A stretch of DNA of 64,000 nucleotides from Arabidopsis thaliana (GCF_000001735.4 NC_003075.7:8185001-8249000), one strand, 5' to 3'; shown: positions 1 to 15,849, counted from the stretch's first letter. Translations and numbers: made by a program. Notes: generated from the sequence alone by a model not told the origin.

Positions 1-180
1 GGTGGGCTGTGTCGCGTCGCCATTGATAGACAAGGGCAAAGAGCGGCGGAGAGAAGAAGGTCTAGGTATCGAATAGGAGGTAGATGTGAGAAAGCTTGAG
101 TTCAAATTCCATGGAGGAGGAGGTGGCTTCTTCAGTAGCGTCGCTCTGTGGAGAAATTGCGCCGTCGTCAGATTCTCCAT
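1..180 (-). CDS. N-terminus of an organelle-targeted protein, probably a PPR protein (partial, runs off the left edge)
   Basis: Reading leftward from an ATG at 178-180, exactly 60 codons stay open to the window edge. The peptide starts MENLTTAQFLHRATLLKKPP and continues rich in Ser, Pro, Leu and Arg with almost no acidic residues, which is typical of a plastid or mitochondrial transit peptide. No domain is visible in this short piece. From memory of the gene order next to PDS3, the neighbour here is a pentatricopeptide-repeat protein (AT4G14190), so a role in organelle RNA metabolism is an inference from synteny only. A competing plus-strand frame from 110 runs 53 codons but looks like nothing known. 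Confidence 0.6.
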   Translation of the reverse strand, partial: MENLTTAQFLHRATLLKKPPPPPWNLNSSFLTSTSYSIPRPSSLRRSLPLSINGDATQPT

Positions 181-523
181 TACATTCGAAGCTCTGCAAA
201 AAGTTTGAACCTTTTCCAGAAGAATGGATTATTTTCCCGGTTCTGGTACGGTTTAGTTTGATTTCGGTTTAAGTCTTACCAAACATTTATTCGGTTTGAT
301 CAATTCGGTTTAAGTTCAAGCTGGTACACTCATTCAACAAACTAGGCATTCAAACGCAAACAGAAATTGAAAAAAGTCAAATTCAAAAGTGGTCTGCATA
401 AAAGTATTCAAAGCCTAAGCAACAGTAGCGCCTACAAGAACCAAACTACTAACACGTCTTTGTACTAGCAAGTCTTCAGAAACCATTCATCATCTCCTAC
501 ACATTATACAATAGAGTGGTGGT
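181..523. other. Short spacer with no gene seen
   Basis: This holds the upstream side of the left-edge gene and the 3' side of the next minus-strand gene. It contains several copies of the word TCGGTTT around 240-312, which is common in plant spacers. I see no RNA gene or transposon end. Confidence 0.5.
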
Positions 524-3500
524 CTATTTAACATTGGAGCAGCAAACAAATGGCACCCAAAAGGGTCTTCCTTTCACTTTCTTCTCCTCTCTCTTTAAGT
601 CCACTGGATACTTTGCTGGTGAATTCCATTCCTCGCTCACTTCTCTTTTCTCTGGCCAGTGACCATCTTCAGGGGATGTCTCCTGTCCCAGTATCGAACT
701 CACTCTCGGTATGTTGTTACTCTCGTGATCCTTTGCTTGTTGTTGTAGCCTTGGTGATCTTGCTTCACTCAGAAGGTTCTTTAGAGGGACGTGTTGCTCC
801 TTTGCTGTGCCCCAGCTTGTTGTCTTCTCCAAGGTGATCTCTTGGTTCTGAGATGCGTCTTCCTGTTTGTTAACTCCAGCGCTTAGACCTGTTCCATCAA
901 AATCGACTTGGCTATTACAGAGATACACAATATTCATTTTAATGAGTGTTATATCTTGAAGAGAGTTTTGTTTTTTCGCTCATACAAGATGTATAGGATA
1001 AGTACCTGAAACTGGTCCCAAGTTAGATTCAGAAGCATTAGATGTATTATTTCTAGTGACTAGCGGACTAGAAACCAGAGATCTAATGTGAGCTTCTGAA
1101 AGATTCTGCAATCTCCCAAAATCTCGATGATCGTTTGATTCTATTGTCACTGGGACCTCAGCATAATTGTTGTGTGCTTTGACATTACCGTCGACCTCAT
1201 TTGCTTGAATTACCCCCAAGCCACCAACAACTCTATTGAATTCTGTCCTTCCGATTTCCAGTGACGTCTGATTAGCTGTATTAACAGTGTCAGGTGCAGT
1301 GCCTGTTGATCCAAAATGGCTTATAGGATATTCCGTTTTATTTGGTTCGTTTATGAAACTGCTTTCCTCCACAAGCCTTCCGTTGTTACTCTCTCTGCAA
1401 ACTTCATCTTTACTTTCAGCGCTGATTTGGAGGGCGGAGTCTTTGGATGTTTCTGTTGAACTTTTGATCTGATCACTTGCATCAGATCCCTCAAATACAA
1501 CAGACACAGGAGAAGCATAACAAGAGGATTCAGAACTCAAAGTGTCTTTTGGTTTGTTCCCCTTCTCAGCTACAACATTTGCTTGCATAAGTTCACTTTC
1601 ATTACCAGCGAGATCAACTAAACCAGTTTTGTTCGCTGCACTGCTCATATCAGCATTTGAGTCAACAACTACAGAATCTACAGCAGGTAGAGAAACTCTC
1701 AAGGTTTCTGATTCAACAGTTTGTGCATTCCCTAATGATGATTTACCCTCTTCAGCTTTCATTCCGATATCTTCAGAGTTAATCTTAGATATCAGTATGT
1801 TCTCTGCACTGGGAAATTCCTTGACCGCAACCAAATCGGTTTGGCCTTGAGGTTCAGTTTTGTCTCCAGCGAGAAGCTTGTCTGATGAAGAAACCTCTGA
1901 GCCAATACTTAAGCCTTCAGGCTTAATTCCTAAATTCTCTGCCTCAGTAAGTGTATCTATTTCACATTCTTCTCCCTTAGATGTCTCAGGAAGAAAAGGA
2001 TTCACAGAATGACTCACTTCAAATTCTTCAAAGCCTTTGATTCCATGCAAATAGACATCAGCATTCTCAACAAAAGGCATATCATCAGGAACAGATTTAC
2101 TGGCACTGATAACCTGAGTTGCATCAGCTTTTACTGGAGAAGTATGGACTGGAACATCCTCACTGACTATACAGCTAGCTTCATCAGGATGAGTCATACT
2201 AGTTGCTTCTGATGAAAAACCATAGGGACCCTCCACATCTGAGTAAATCACTTCATCGTTCCACGATGAATCTGAAGTATCCTCTCTCTTTCCTAATGCA
2301 GATGCTAACTTAGATTGAGATTCTTTCGTTAACTTCCCTTTGCATTCTGTCTCTAATCTATCATTTGATATGGTATCACCACCGTCAATGACCTGAGCTT
2401 CCTGTGATGACTCAATCACAGTTTCAGATGACATAGAGTGTCCTTCAGTAGAATGCTGTGCACCTTGTCGATTCTCTGAAGCTGATTCAACTTCCACAGG
2501 TGGAACTTCACAGCTGTCTTGAACCACTTCAGAACTTTTCATCTCACAGGCCGTAGATGAATTGTTGCACTGCTGAGTTTCACCTGAGAAGTTCCATATT
2601 CATCAACTATATAGTTGAAATAAAGCAGACACATCACACAAAAACATGAAAGCCAAATGGGAATAAAACCGAGCAATGTGACAAACAGATGAGTCAGTGA
2701 ACTAAATAGTTTCCCTTTGAACTATACTCTACAGGTTTGAGATTCTATTACTTGATGAAGAAAACCTATCAAACACATTAGCATCGGAAGGTAACTCACC
2801 GGGATTCTCAGTACCCTTTGCCGGGAAGTTTGTAGCTGTCTCTTCCTTGAAAGAATCAGATCTCGAAAACTCACAAACAGCATCAGTAAACACATCCTCT
2901 TCAGAAACATCCCCAATTCTCTCATTAGCAGCTTTTTCGACAACTGTTGGAGCAGATTTTTCGACAACTGTTGGACCTAACCTCATCATTAAGCATACAT
3001 TATAACATTAGAATCAAGGAAAGAAAGAAACTTTATCCATCCAAAGCACAAATTGTTCTTACTTGGGGTTGGTGGTTTTTGCTCATCATCCAAAGAGTGT
3101 TCTTCCGGCAAATCAAGATTCTCTTTCTTCATTTCAGAGTCAAAGATCTCAAATCCTTTGATGGTTCCACAGATTTTCTTGTGAGCACGACGGTTTTTAG
3201 CACTAGGATGTGGATTTGAATAACTCCAACCACATTTAGTACAGACATGGTTCTTACCTCCTCCTATATAACAAGGGTTCACAAAATCCTCAGTGTCCAT
3301 ATTCTCAAAAATTGATATTTTTTCTAACAAAGACTTTTCTAAAGATTAAAAAAAAATAAAAAAATTCAGAAAGCGAAACCAGTCGTAATCTGAAGAAACA
3401 TTAATCAAATAGACCATTACAAGACAAAAAGGAAGAAACCATTATTGCTACAAAAGTTACACACAAAAAAAAAACACATGAAGAAATCATTCTAACTAGA

Positions 3501-3667
3501 CCCGACAAGAGATTAACACACAAGTAAAAACCGAACTAGACCCGATAATGTGACGACATTGGAGGAAGAAAGATGCAAAATTGGGACTTAAAGAAGGAAA
3601 CCCTAAAGACATTGATAATGATTAGGGAAGAACCTGGAGAGTTGCTGCAGTGGTCCTGAGAATCCAT
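524..3667 (-). CDS. Zinc-knuckle, Ser/Glu-rich plant protein with a conserved C-terminal RPFWVPFVCC motif; function unknown
   Basis: Five coding exons are supported by GT-AG junctions that keep frame: about 3639-3667, 3062-3346, 2800-2972, 1007-2583 and 524-916. The start is MDSQDHCSNSPEKSLLEKIS. Residues near 40-70 hold a small metal-binding knuckle, HVCTKCGWSYSNPHP followed by HKKICG (C-x2-C ... H-x3-C). The rest, over 700 residues, is acidic and Ser-rich with no helix-rich domain, so probably disordered. The last residues, KGRPFWVPFVCC, form a short hydrophobic/cysteine tail that I associate with a plant-specific family of unknown role. A 24-nt direct repeat makes TVVEKSAPTVVEKA in exon 3. 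The exon 4 to 5 junction needs the acceptor at CCAAG rather than the more obvious TAATAG just upstream. I do not recognise a gene name. Confidence 0.75.
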
Positions 3668-4130
3668 GTGTGTGTGTTGGGGTTTTTTTTTTAGGTTTTT
3701 AGAGAAGGAAGGAGAGAAGTAGTAACAGTTTCAGTTTTTGGGGAGTTTTAATTTAAAAGCAATGAATGTGAGAGAGAGAGAGATTTTGGAAAACGAAGAA
3801 GCGAAGCAAAAAGCCCACTACTACAAACAACACTCACTTAACCAAACTAAACGACGATCTGGTGGGTGGGGCCCAATATTATATTAGTTAGTAGATACAT
3901 TCGTATATTTGTACGGATTATTATCATTGGCTCATTGCTAATTCTCATGACCAACAAAATTCCTTTAATCATATCATTTGGTGACTTTTGTTTGTTACCA
4001 ACTGATTGTTGTTACCATTATCTCACTAAACAAAATCCAACAAATTAATAACTGATTTTTAGGATTCTTTCTAAGATCTTGAGTAATAGATATTCGGATC
4101 CCGTGAATGGAATTATAATTGGGGTTAGAG
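3668..4130. other. Upstream region of the zinc-knuckle gene
   Basis: The 5' side carries a GAGAGAGAGA tract at about 3771-3781, a common feature of plant 5' leaders. No gene is seen. Confidence 0.4.
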
Positions 4131-4139
4131 ACTATTAAC

Positions 4140-4585
4140 TATCTTGCATGGAAACTCTCTCCGTACTTCATTCCCGTTTCAGAATTGAAATATATGGAAA
4201 CTCACAAAAAAAAGCGTTTTTTAAATTTTATGTTTGTAAACACGATGGAAACGCGATAAACATTTTCTGAATTTTACTTTGGAAACTTATAATTAAAATT
4301 TAGAAATATTAAGATTTACCTAATTTTGAGAGATTCGGGTTTTAAGTTTTCCTCCCAACGAATCAGATTTTAGGTGCTTTATATATGAATTTTGATGAAA
4401 CTAATAAAAATGATTGTCTATATATTTGATATTAAGCCTTTTAATCTTTATTTTTCAGAATTTAGTTAAATTATTTGATATTTATGTTTTGAATATCTAT
4501 ATACGTTTCCAAAAATTTTCATTCCTTAATTTAAAAAAAAAAATTGTTTCCTGTTTCGTTTCTGTTTCCGTTTCCATGTAACATA
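4140..4585. mobile_element. Non-autonomous DNA transposon, MULE-like, with perfect 9-bp target-site duplication
   Basis: The 446-bp element is flanked on both sides by ACTATTAAC (4131-4139 and 4586-4594). Its ends are inverted: the left end reads TATCTTGCATGGAAAC and the right end, on the other strand, TATGTTACATGGAAAC, 14 of 16 identical. No coding capacity is present and the inside is AT-rich. A 9-bp duplication is the signature of Mutator-like transposases, which would have moved it in trans. The intact duplication suggests a fairly recent insertion. The family name is not recognised. Confidence 0.75.
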
Positions 4586-4594
4586 ACTATTAAC

Positions 4595-5425
4595 TTCCTT
4601 TTTAAATTGGATATTTGATTAATATGTTTATCTTTATCTTCTTCTTTTTTTTGGGTAAAGTGTTTATCTTTATCTTTGAGGTGTTTCTGTAAATCATGAT
4701 TTTAATAGATTTTAAATCAAGTCATAATATATTTTAATTCTTTTTTTTTATATGATATGTATAAATCACATTTCAAAGATTTAAAGTTTACTATTGTTAC
4801 TCAATTAAGATTTTAAATATTTTAATAAATTTTGTAAATTCAATCATTTGAATTGATTATTTATATATATATATATAATCAACTGTTACACATTTGTATA
4901 TTACCAAAAAAAACAAAAGATATTTGATGTCTTTTGTACTGTATGTATGATGTACATATCACACCACCTGCTGTATCCACTACTCAAGCCAAAAGCTATT
5001 TCAGGTCGCCGCTCACGTGGCTTGCAAGAGACCTTTTTAGACCTTACCGGCCCTAGCTAGCTATAGCCTTCAACAACAAAACAAATGGAATTTTTGTGGT
5101 TGAAAACAATCGTCTTCCTTTTTTTCTGTTTCTTTTTATTGTTCATGAACATTTGTTTTTACCCCTTGATCAATCAATGATGATCGACCTTTTATAATTT
5201 GTACCAGAAAAGGTTTTAAAAAGAGAGACATAATGATAAATCACTATGATTACAAAAGGTCGACAGTAATTACTTTTTAAAAATTATAAAATTGACAGAA
5301 ACGTGAGATGTCAAATCTGTGAGATTCATTTACTGAAGAGAGTAAGGTTAAGTTTGGATTGCAATGAGATTTATACACAAATAATAATGCTTACAAGCAA
5401 ATCATCTTTAAGTTTTGTCCTCTTC
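4595..5425. other. AT-rich spacer downstream of PDS3
   Basis: It contains a TA dinucleotide run near 4863-4878 and a CACGTG G-box near 5015. No open reading frame or RNA gene is supported. Confidence 0.4.
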
Positions 5426-9769
<4,344 letters not shown>

Positions 9770-11011
9770 TTTCTCCAACTTAACTCACAACTGCTTCAAT
9801 GAATCTAAAAATTGAAGCTATAAAAGAATTAGAATTACAAAACACACAAAAAGTAAGAAAATTGAGTATCTTAGGTGAAACCGGTGGAAGCAAATCAGAC
9901 AAAAGTTTGTATCTTTAACACATAATTGAAAAGAAGAAGAACAAAAAAAAACGGACTTGAATTAAAGGGGCTATAGTAGTTGTTTAGTATCTTATCTTTT
10001 ACCTAGCGAGTAATCGTGAAGTAGAGAAACAGGAGACGCAGCGAAGGAGGAGGCTAGTGGAAGTAGCCGATAACAAAATGGAGTATTCGAGTGCCCATAT
10101 GGTCTTGTTTGGTTTTCAGACCAAGCTCTTTTGTTGCTTACGAAACATGTAGATGGATTAAATACCACACAAATTAAAATTTTGATTTACGAATTGATGA
10201 CCATATGATTCTTTTCCTTATTTGGTTAATTGAGTAGAGAGAGACCATGCATCTCAACGTAATTTGGTTTAGGGGAAAAAGAAATTGACCTCTCAGCTAA
10301 TATGTTTTTGCCCACCAAAGTAACTACGACAAAATAAAAATAAATAATTTTGGTGGAGTTGGTGTCAAATAGATATGAATTCTGTGTTATCTTATTCGTT
10401 ATAATCATGATCTTCCTTCTCGTGATTCCCAAGTATACCCTAACCCACCTTATATTTAACGGAGCCATCCGAATCCGATCGAAACTTTGTGGAATACACA
10501 CATTTGTACAACCAGTGGCTTGTTTATTCGGTGAGAGAGTGGTGATATCTCAAGTTCTGTTATATGCTCCAACGCATCAACTTCTGTTCCCATTGCATTT
10601 CCTCCAAATCTCTTCTCGGGTCGGTTCGGTTTGGATATCCGATTCCGCTTAGTTTGCCCACATAATTTAGCCCAGGAATTGGGTCCATTGTCTGATGACG
10701 AAGTATGTTTTAGAATCTAAAACTAGTGGACTTAAACAAAGCCCAATCATAATAAGTTGTGTAACAAATTTTAAATATAAAAACCAAATACTCCTCCTCC
10801 TTGCATTTTCTCTTTTTTGACTTTTCCTTTGCTTTGACTTGTCAGTCTTCTCTTCCCCTTTTCTCTTCTTTTTTTTTTTTGATCAAACAAATCAATCTCA
10901 CACCTCTTCTTCTTCTTCTTCTTCTTCTTCTTCTTCAACCTCTTAAATCTCAAAATCTCAATCATCAAGCTTCTCCTTCTTCTTCTTCTTTCCATCTTCG
11001 CTTCAACAACA
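9770..11011. promoter_or_regulatory. Divergent promoter region between PDS3 and RHF1A
   Basis: The two genes face away from each other across about 1.24 kb. The RHF1A side has a TTTAAATATAAAAACC stretch near 10770-10785 that could serve as a TATA element, and a pyrimidine-rich leader with a CTT microsatellite at about 10902-10936 and a shorter one near 10974-10990. CTT/GAA tracts downstream of transcription starts are common in Arabidopsis leaders. No gene is supported here; the apparent long Lys-rich frame on the minus strand is just the complement of the CTT tract. Confidence 0.5.
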
Positions 11012-13240
11012 ATGTCTAATTTCACTTATACATCTGCTTTCAACTTATCCGACAACTCCCCTTTTAATCCCGCCATTGGTTCTTCGTCTTCTTCTTCCTC
11101 CGCGCTCGTCGTAGCTTCCGATGATGATAATAATACCGATGATGCTTGTAGCATCTGTCTCGAGCCTTTCACCCTCCAGGATCCTTCCACTGTCAGATTC
11201 TTTTAATCCTCTCTCTTTTTGTTTTTGTCTATAAGCTCTTCGGGGTTTAACGATCTCCTTCTCGCTTTTATTTCGCTTTTACTTGAAATCTGGGATAATC
11301 GGATTTTGTGCCTTGCGATATTTTGACTCAGATTAATAACGAGATCGTTTGATTAACTCGATCACTTGTTCTTGAACCATCGTTGAACATGTTTGATTGA
11401 TCCTCTCGCTTTCTCATTTTGGTCCTATTGAATCTAACATAAACATCTTCTATTGTTGTTTCTTCTCCGATATCTAAAGCTTTCCGATGGTTTTCTCAGG
11501 TCACCAGCTGCAAACATGAATATCACCTTCAGTGCATCATTGAATGGTACTTGCAAACATGAATCTGTGATCTTTTTTATCTTTCTTTGGACTTGAATCT
11601 TCTCTTCATATCTCTATCACTGATTGATTTGTCATTGGGGTTTATTATTACACAGGTCACAGAGAAGCAAAGAGTGTCCTATTTGCTGGCAATTGTTTGT
11701 TTTGAGAGACCCTGCTAGGTACTCTCATCCATCTTTAAGGAGAAAGAAAGATTTTGTTCTCATGATACTTTGCTCATAGTTAGGTCTTGATAGTATTATT
11801 GGTTCCTTTGTTTTGTAGCCAAGAGCTTTTAGCTGCTGTGGAAAAGGAAAGACTTTTGAAAACCAGGAATATATCTTCATCCTCTCCAATCTCTATTCAT
11901 CACTCTCATGACGATTTTCACTCTGAGGAGGTTCGACAAAGTCTCCAGTGTGATTTATTAAAATTTAGGAGTTTTAAGTTATAGTAGTTGACTTGATAAT
12001 GTTTCCAGGAGGAATCACAGTTTAGCAGCTTTGATGAACAATTCTTGAGGCATCTTACTGAAGCTGCACATAGACGTTGTTTGCTTCGCAGAAGGGATGG
12101 TCAAATATCCTCTAGTCTTGTTTCGTCCAGCGATCCCACTACGATTCATCCTACTGATTTGGTCAATCTTTATCGTCTCTCTGCTATTTCCCATGTTGAA
12201 CATCAAAACTCAAACCCTTGTCCAAGTCCTGGCTCAATGACTCCATCTCCCGTCTCTGGTCATTCTTCCATTCCTGCAGATAGCAATAACGGATCCAGGT
12301 ATTGACATACACATAATCAAGTCTGGTTTATTGATAACGAGCTTTCATGATTTATTCGCTTTCCATTTGCTTGTGCTGTCTCTATAACCAGCTTTCATGA
12401 TTTGTATGGTTTCCATTTGCTTGAGCTGCACAATGCAGATGCTCTTATACTTCCTGTTTCGCTTAGTTACTGGGATTATCGTCTACTGATAAATAATTTA
12501 GATGGCTCTGGAATTCTAGACCATGTCTCTTTATTATGCAGCTACTTCTTGGAGAATTGGTCAAGCCTTTAAATTGTTTAGAACTTACCTAAACCATATG
12601 TAATATATCTTCATCTTTTCTTGTATCTGTCATCAGAATCTCTCCTGGCCCTTCTCCATCTCGTTCATCTCAAAGTCCAAAATCACCTGAAGCATCCTCG
12701 CTTCCGGAAGCCATTAAATCGAAACTAGCTGCTGCTTCTGCAAAGTATGGCTATCTCAATTCCTCTTCATTTGTTCAGAAATTGGTTATAAAAACTGACT
12801 GGGACATACATGCATGCCTCCAGGTACAAGGAATCGATCTCTAAAAGTAAACAAGGTCTTAAAGAGAAGCTACTTGCTCGCAATAACTCAGTGAAAGAAT
12901 TGAGCAAAGGAGTGCAACGTGAGATGAATGCAGGAATAGCTGGTGTTGCACGAATGATCGAACGCATGGATTTTTCTTCAAAACGTTTTGGAGGGTCTGC
13001 TCATGTATCAACCTCCACTGCTACTGCTTCTGGATTCAATTTCTCATTCAAAGGGAAACGTGTAGAAGCCAATTCTAAGTCTAACAACAATGGAGACAAA
13101 ACCGAACCCCAAAAGCTGCAGGTTTCAGACTTCTCCCGGTTTCTTGTCTTCTAACATTTGTATCTTTAAAACATAAAGCTTTTTATGGGTTTTGCTAATG
13201 AGAATCGTTGAATTCATCTCAGGGAGGAGAAACGTGCTGA
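11012..13240 (+). CDS. RHF1A: RING-H2 E3 ubiquitin ligase RHF1A
   Basis: The gene encodes a RING-H2 ubiquitin ligase known, with RHF2A, to target the CDK inhibitor ICK4/KRP6 during gamete formation. Coding exons lie at about 11012-11200, 11502-11547, 11656-11717, 11818-11930, 12009-12298, 12637-12746, 12824-13121 and 13223-13240. The RING starts in exon 1 (ACSICLEPF), continues in exon 2 (CKHEYHLQCIIEW) and closes in exon 3 (CPICWQLF), giving C-x2-C ... C-x-H-x2-H/C ... C-x2-C order. Downstream are a Ser-rich linker and a basic helical segment (ISKSKQGLKEKLLARNNSVK). The last exon adds only GGETC before the stop. Length is close to the known 371 residues. No defects seen. Confidence 0.93.
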
Positions 13241-13776
13241 GGCAATCAGAAAAATGGAGAGAGGCCTTTAATGCAAGCGATGTACGTTTCCATTGAATCA
13301 ACTTACCCGTTGGTCTTCGCATCCTGCATTGTTCAGAGCTCACGGTCTCGTCTCTCGTCTCTCTGTTACCTTTGCGATGCGTACTTTTAGATGGCTAAAA
13401 TAAGCAACTGAGTAATAATTTTATTACTCGATTTTGACGGAGCCAAAACTATAATATTTATTAATTTCAAAGGATAATGTTTTATGTTTTTTCACTAAGA
13501 ATTGGATCAGTCCTAATCAATATTGCACTATGAATCTATTTATAGACAAGTCCATAAATAAAATAGGAATTTTGAAGATAAAAACCTAATTTATATATGA
13601 CATAAAATACCTGAATACTGGCAGAGGAAGGCTTTCAACAGCTCTATAAAAACTCAAGTCATACAAAGTTTTGAGACATAAGATTAGATGGTGAAGAGCA
13701 AAAACAAATAAGAAGGCCAAGCCAAAGTACACAAAACGTTGCAAACATAACACGATTGTACCAAAACAAGAAGACA
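13241..13776. other. Spacer with no gene seen
   Basis: This is the 3' region of RHF1A and the upstream region of the SAP gene. It is AT-rich with no supported feature. Confidence 0.4.
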
Positions 13777-14202
13777 ATGACGGGAGAACCTTCTTTATGC
13801 ATTAGGGGGTGTGGCTTCTTCAGCACGTCACAGACGAAGAACCTCTGTTCTAAGTGCTACAACGATTTCTTAAAGGACGAGTCTGCCAGATACTTGGCCA
13901 CTTTCAACGTCAACACGAAAGCCGCTGAAGAGGTCACGGCGCAAGAGGCGACGGTACTCGGTAGTAAAGGCGGTTGTGGTGAAGAAGAAGGATAAGATTA
14001 TAAGAAGAGTAGTAGTAGATGCAAAGCGTGCAAGAAGAAGGTGGGGTTGCTAGGGTTTCACTGTAGATGTGGCCACTTATTCTTCGCGTCTCACCGTTAC
14101 CCGGAAGAGCATTCATGTCCATCGGATTATAAATCTGCCGCCATTGACGTCTTAGCAAAACAAAACCCTGTCGTCAAGGGTGATAAGCTCTTCAGACTTT
14201 AG
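13777..14202 (+). pseudogene. SAP8: A20/AN1 stress-associated protein gene with an in-frame stop between its two zinc fingers (SAP8-like)
   Basis: From ATG 13777 the frame gives an A20 finger (LCIRGCGFFSTSQTKNLCSKC, Cys pairs correctly spaced), then a TAA at 13993-13995. The same frame reopens at once and encodes an AN1 finger (RCKACKKKVGLLGFHCRCGH ... HRYPEEHSCPSDY) and ends KGDKLFRL at 14202. The usual Cys before the AN1 His (LFCxxHRY) is Phe here (LFFASHRY). A 48-nt GT-AG segment (13979-14026 approx., GTGAAG to CAAAG) could be spliced out to give a 125-residue protein, the length I recall for SAP8. That intron would be far below usual plant minimum size and would remove the first AN1 cysteine, leaving C-x-C. 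SAP proteins act in stress signalling as ubiquitin binders. I read this as a decaying gene, though short-intron splicing cannot be excluded. Confidence 0.75.
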
Positions 14203-14424
14203 TCAACCCTTCGATGCTTGTGTTTTTTTCTTAACTTTTTTTTCTCTGCCATTGGTATTAAATAAAATAATTTAGTTCTTATAACTTAATTACATTGTGT
14301 TCGATTAGTGAGAACGACAAATTGTTAGTTTGAAACTAGAATATTTATTTTTCTAGTGATTACTCGTTCGAAATATTCGTTAAAACTTGACGTTGAGCGA
14401 ACATATCTATAAAACAAACAAGAT

Positions 14425-15087
14425 TTAGTCGATTGTTGCTGATTGTCCATGGGAAATTTGTTTGAGTAATGGAAGCATTAAGGCCAAAGAGTTGTTCATC
14501 CACGCCCTCCACTTTCCACTAATCTTCCGGGTTGTGTCCAGAGAAACTTCAGGGTTCTCAGCTTCTGGATTCTTACACATAATGAAGTTCATGGACCTTG
14601 TTGACCCGATCCTAGTGCATGGATTCAGTGCTGAAATTTAGATAAAGCAATGACGTTAATGTAGAAGTAGAATTATGATTAAGTAGACCTAGGCACCTTT
14701 TTTTTAGATGAAATATTTTTGCAAACGTTTATCTCTTTTTATAACAAAAAATTGTAATCATCATTTGTTCTAAATGCAAATGACAGACTCAAAGAAAAAA
14801 CCACACGATTGTGTCTCACGTTGATTTGGAGAGTATGGAGAGTAAAGTAGGAAAGAAGAGGTGAAATGAGAAGAGAAAATAGGAAGTCTTCCTTGGCGAG
14901 CATAGCATCTCAGGGTAATATCTATAACATTTGTGACTGTTTCATCTTCCTTGACAACAAAACGAATAGGTCCACTACTCCCTACCACTTTGATGCTTAC
15001 AAGCAACCTATTTTCCGTCAAATTTGGTATCTTCTTCTTCATCATCAATCTCGATTTCTCGACTTTTTTCACCCGAATTATATCCAT
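14425..15087 (-). CDS. DUF7054 family protein (ubiquitin-like-fold plant protein), two exons
   Basis: Exon 1 (14820-15087) starts MDIIRVKKVEKSRLMMKKKI and contains LLVSIKVVGSSGPIRFVVKE then VTNVIDITLRCYARQGRLP, the recognisable core of a plant family catalogued as DUF7054. The donor at CAAC|GTGAGA joins, in phase, to an acceptor TTTCAG|CACTGAAT, and exon 2 (14425-14630) continues LNPCTRIGSTRSMNFIMCKN, matching the family's usual second half ending in a RNF-x-LCKK-like strand, then a basic helix (KISGKWRAWMNNS). Total 157 residues. Both halves fit the family and the junction keeps frame, so the gene looks intact even though exon 2 is not visible as a long ATG-started frame. The family's role is not known to me. 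Confidence 0.8.
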
Positions 15088-15849
15088 CTTTGCTTTTTTG
15101 TTTAGTTTTGGTGTGTGATGATTAGTTCAATCCCCTTTTTAAACTTATTACACAAGCTGTATAATTTAGTGGTGCTTATTAGGTTAAGTGGAGAGTATTA
15201 GCAGCCAGTGGATTGTTAATGTGGGTTTAAAGGATAAACTATTTCTTTCTTGTTTTATAAGTTCCCAACACGGAATCTGATGATTGGTGTCTACGTTATT
15301 TATTTTTTTACTTCCAGCCATCTCAATCTCAACGTTCTTGCAAGATTACAAAGAGAGAGTATCGTGAGAATCTTGAAACAGTAACATTCACTATCACTTT
15401 TTTCTATGGATTCTTACATAACACTCTCCTAACCGCCGGTGATGACCAATACTTTCTCTCTTGATCATGTGCCTTTAGCCGCCTTTTATGGTCCCCCAAA
15501 AGCCTTTGGAACTGATTTTTAAAATTGATTTACCAAAGCTTTAAAGGACAACAAAGTGCTTAGTGGGTTCCTACTAAGTCTGCTAGTTCTGGTACAATCT
15601 TTTCCCCCAAAAACTTGCAAATGAGAAATATATATGGTTTGATAATGTCAAGGATCTAATAAGCATATACAAAAGAATATATTCGGATTTTTTGAAAAAT
15701 AAGTTGAAAGAATTGTAGATTATATCGACATGTATTATACATATGTAGTTAAGCAGTGAAAGAGAGAAGGTGCTCTAAACTGATCTAAGTTTCAAAACCT
15801 TATTTATTTTTCACATCTCAAGCAAAAACTCAACACCCACCTTAAATAA
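15088..15849. other. Spacer with no gene seen
   Basis: AT-rich sequence between the DUF7054 gene and the first CNNM-type gene. No supported gene, repeat or RNA. Confidence 0.4.

Noticed and set aside
110-271. 53-codon plus-strand frame MEEEVASSVASLCGEIAPSS
   Set aside because: It overlaps the minus-strand transit peptide frame, which fits a known type and runs to the edge without a stop.
550-837. Plus-strand 95-codon frame over the 3' exon of the zinc-knuckle gene
   Set aside because: It is the complement of a Ser/Glu-rich exon, which often creates Leu/Ser-rich antisense frames. No motif or promoter supports it.
10230-10660. Hydrophobic plus-strand frame upstream of RHF1A
   Set aside because: No promoter, homology or codon bias; it overlaps the PDS3/RHF1A divergent promoter.
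10771-11025. Lysine-rich minus-strand frame upstream of RHF1A
   Set aside because: It is simply the complement of the CTT microsatellite in the RHF1A leader.
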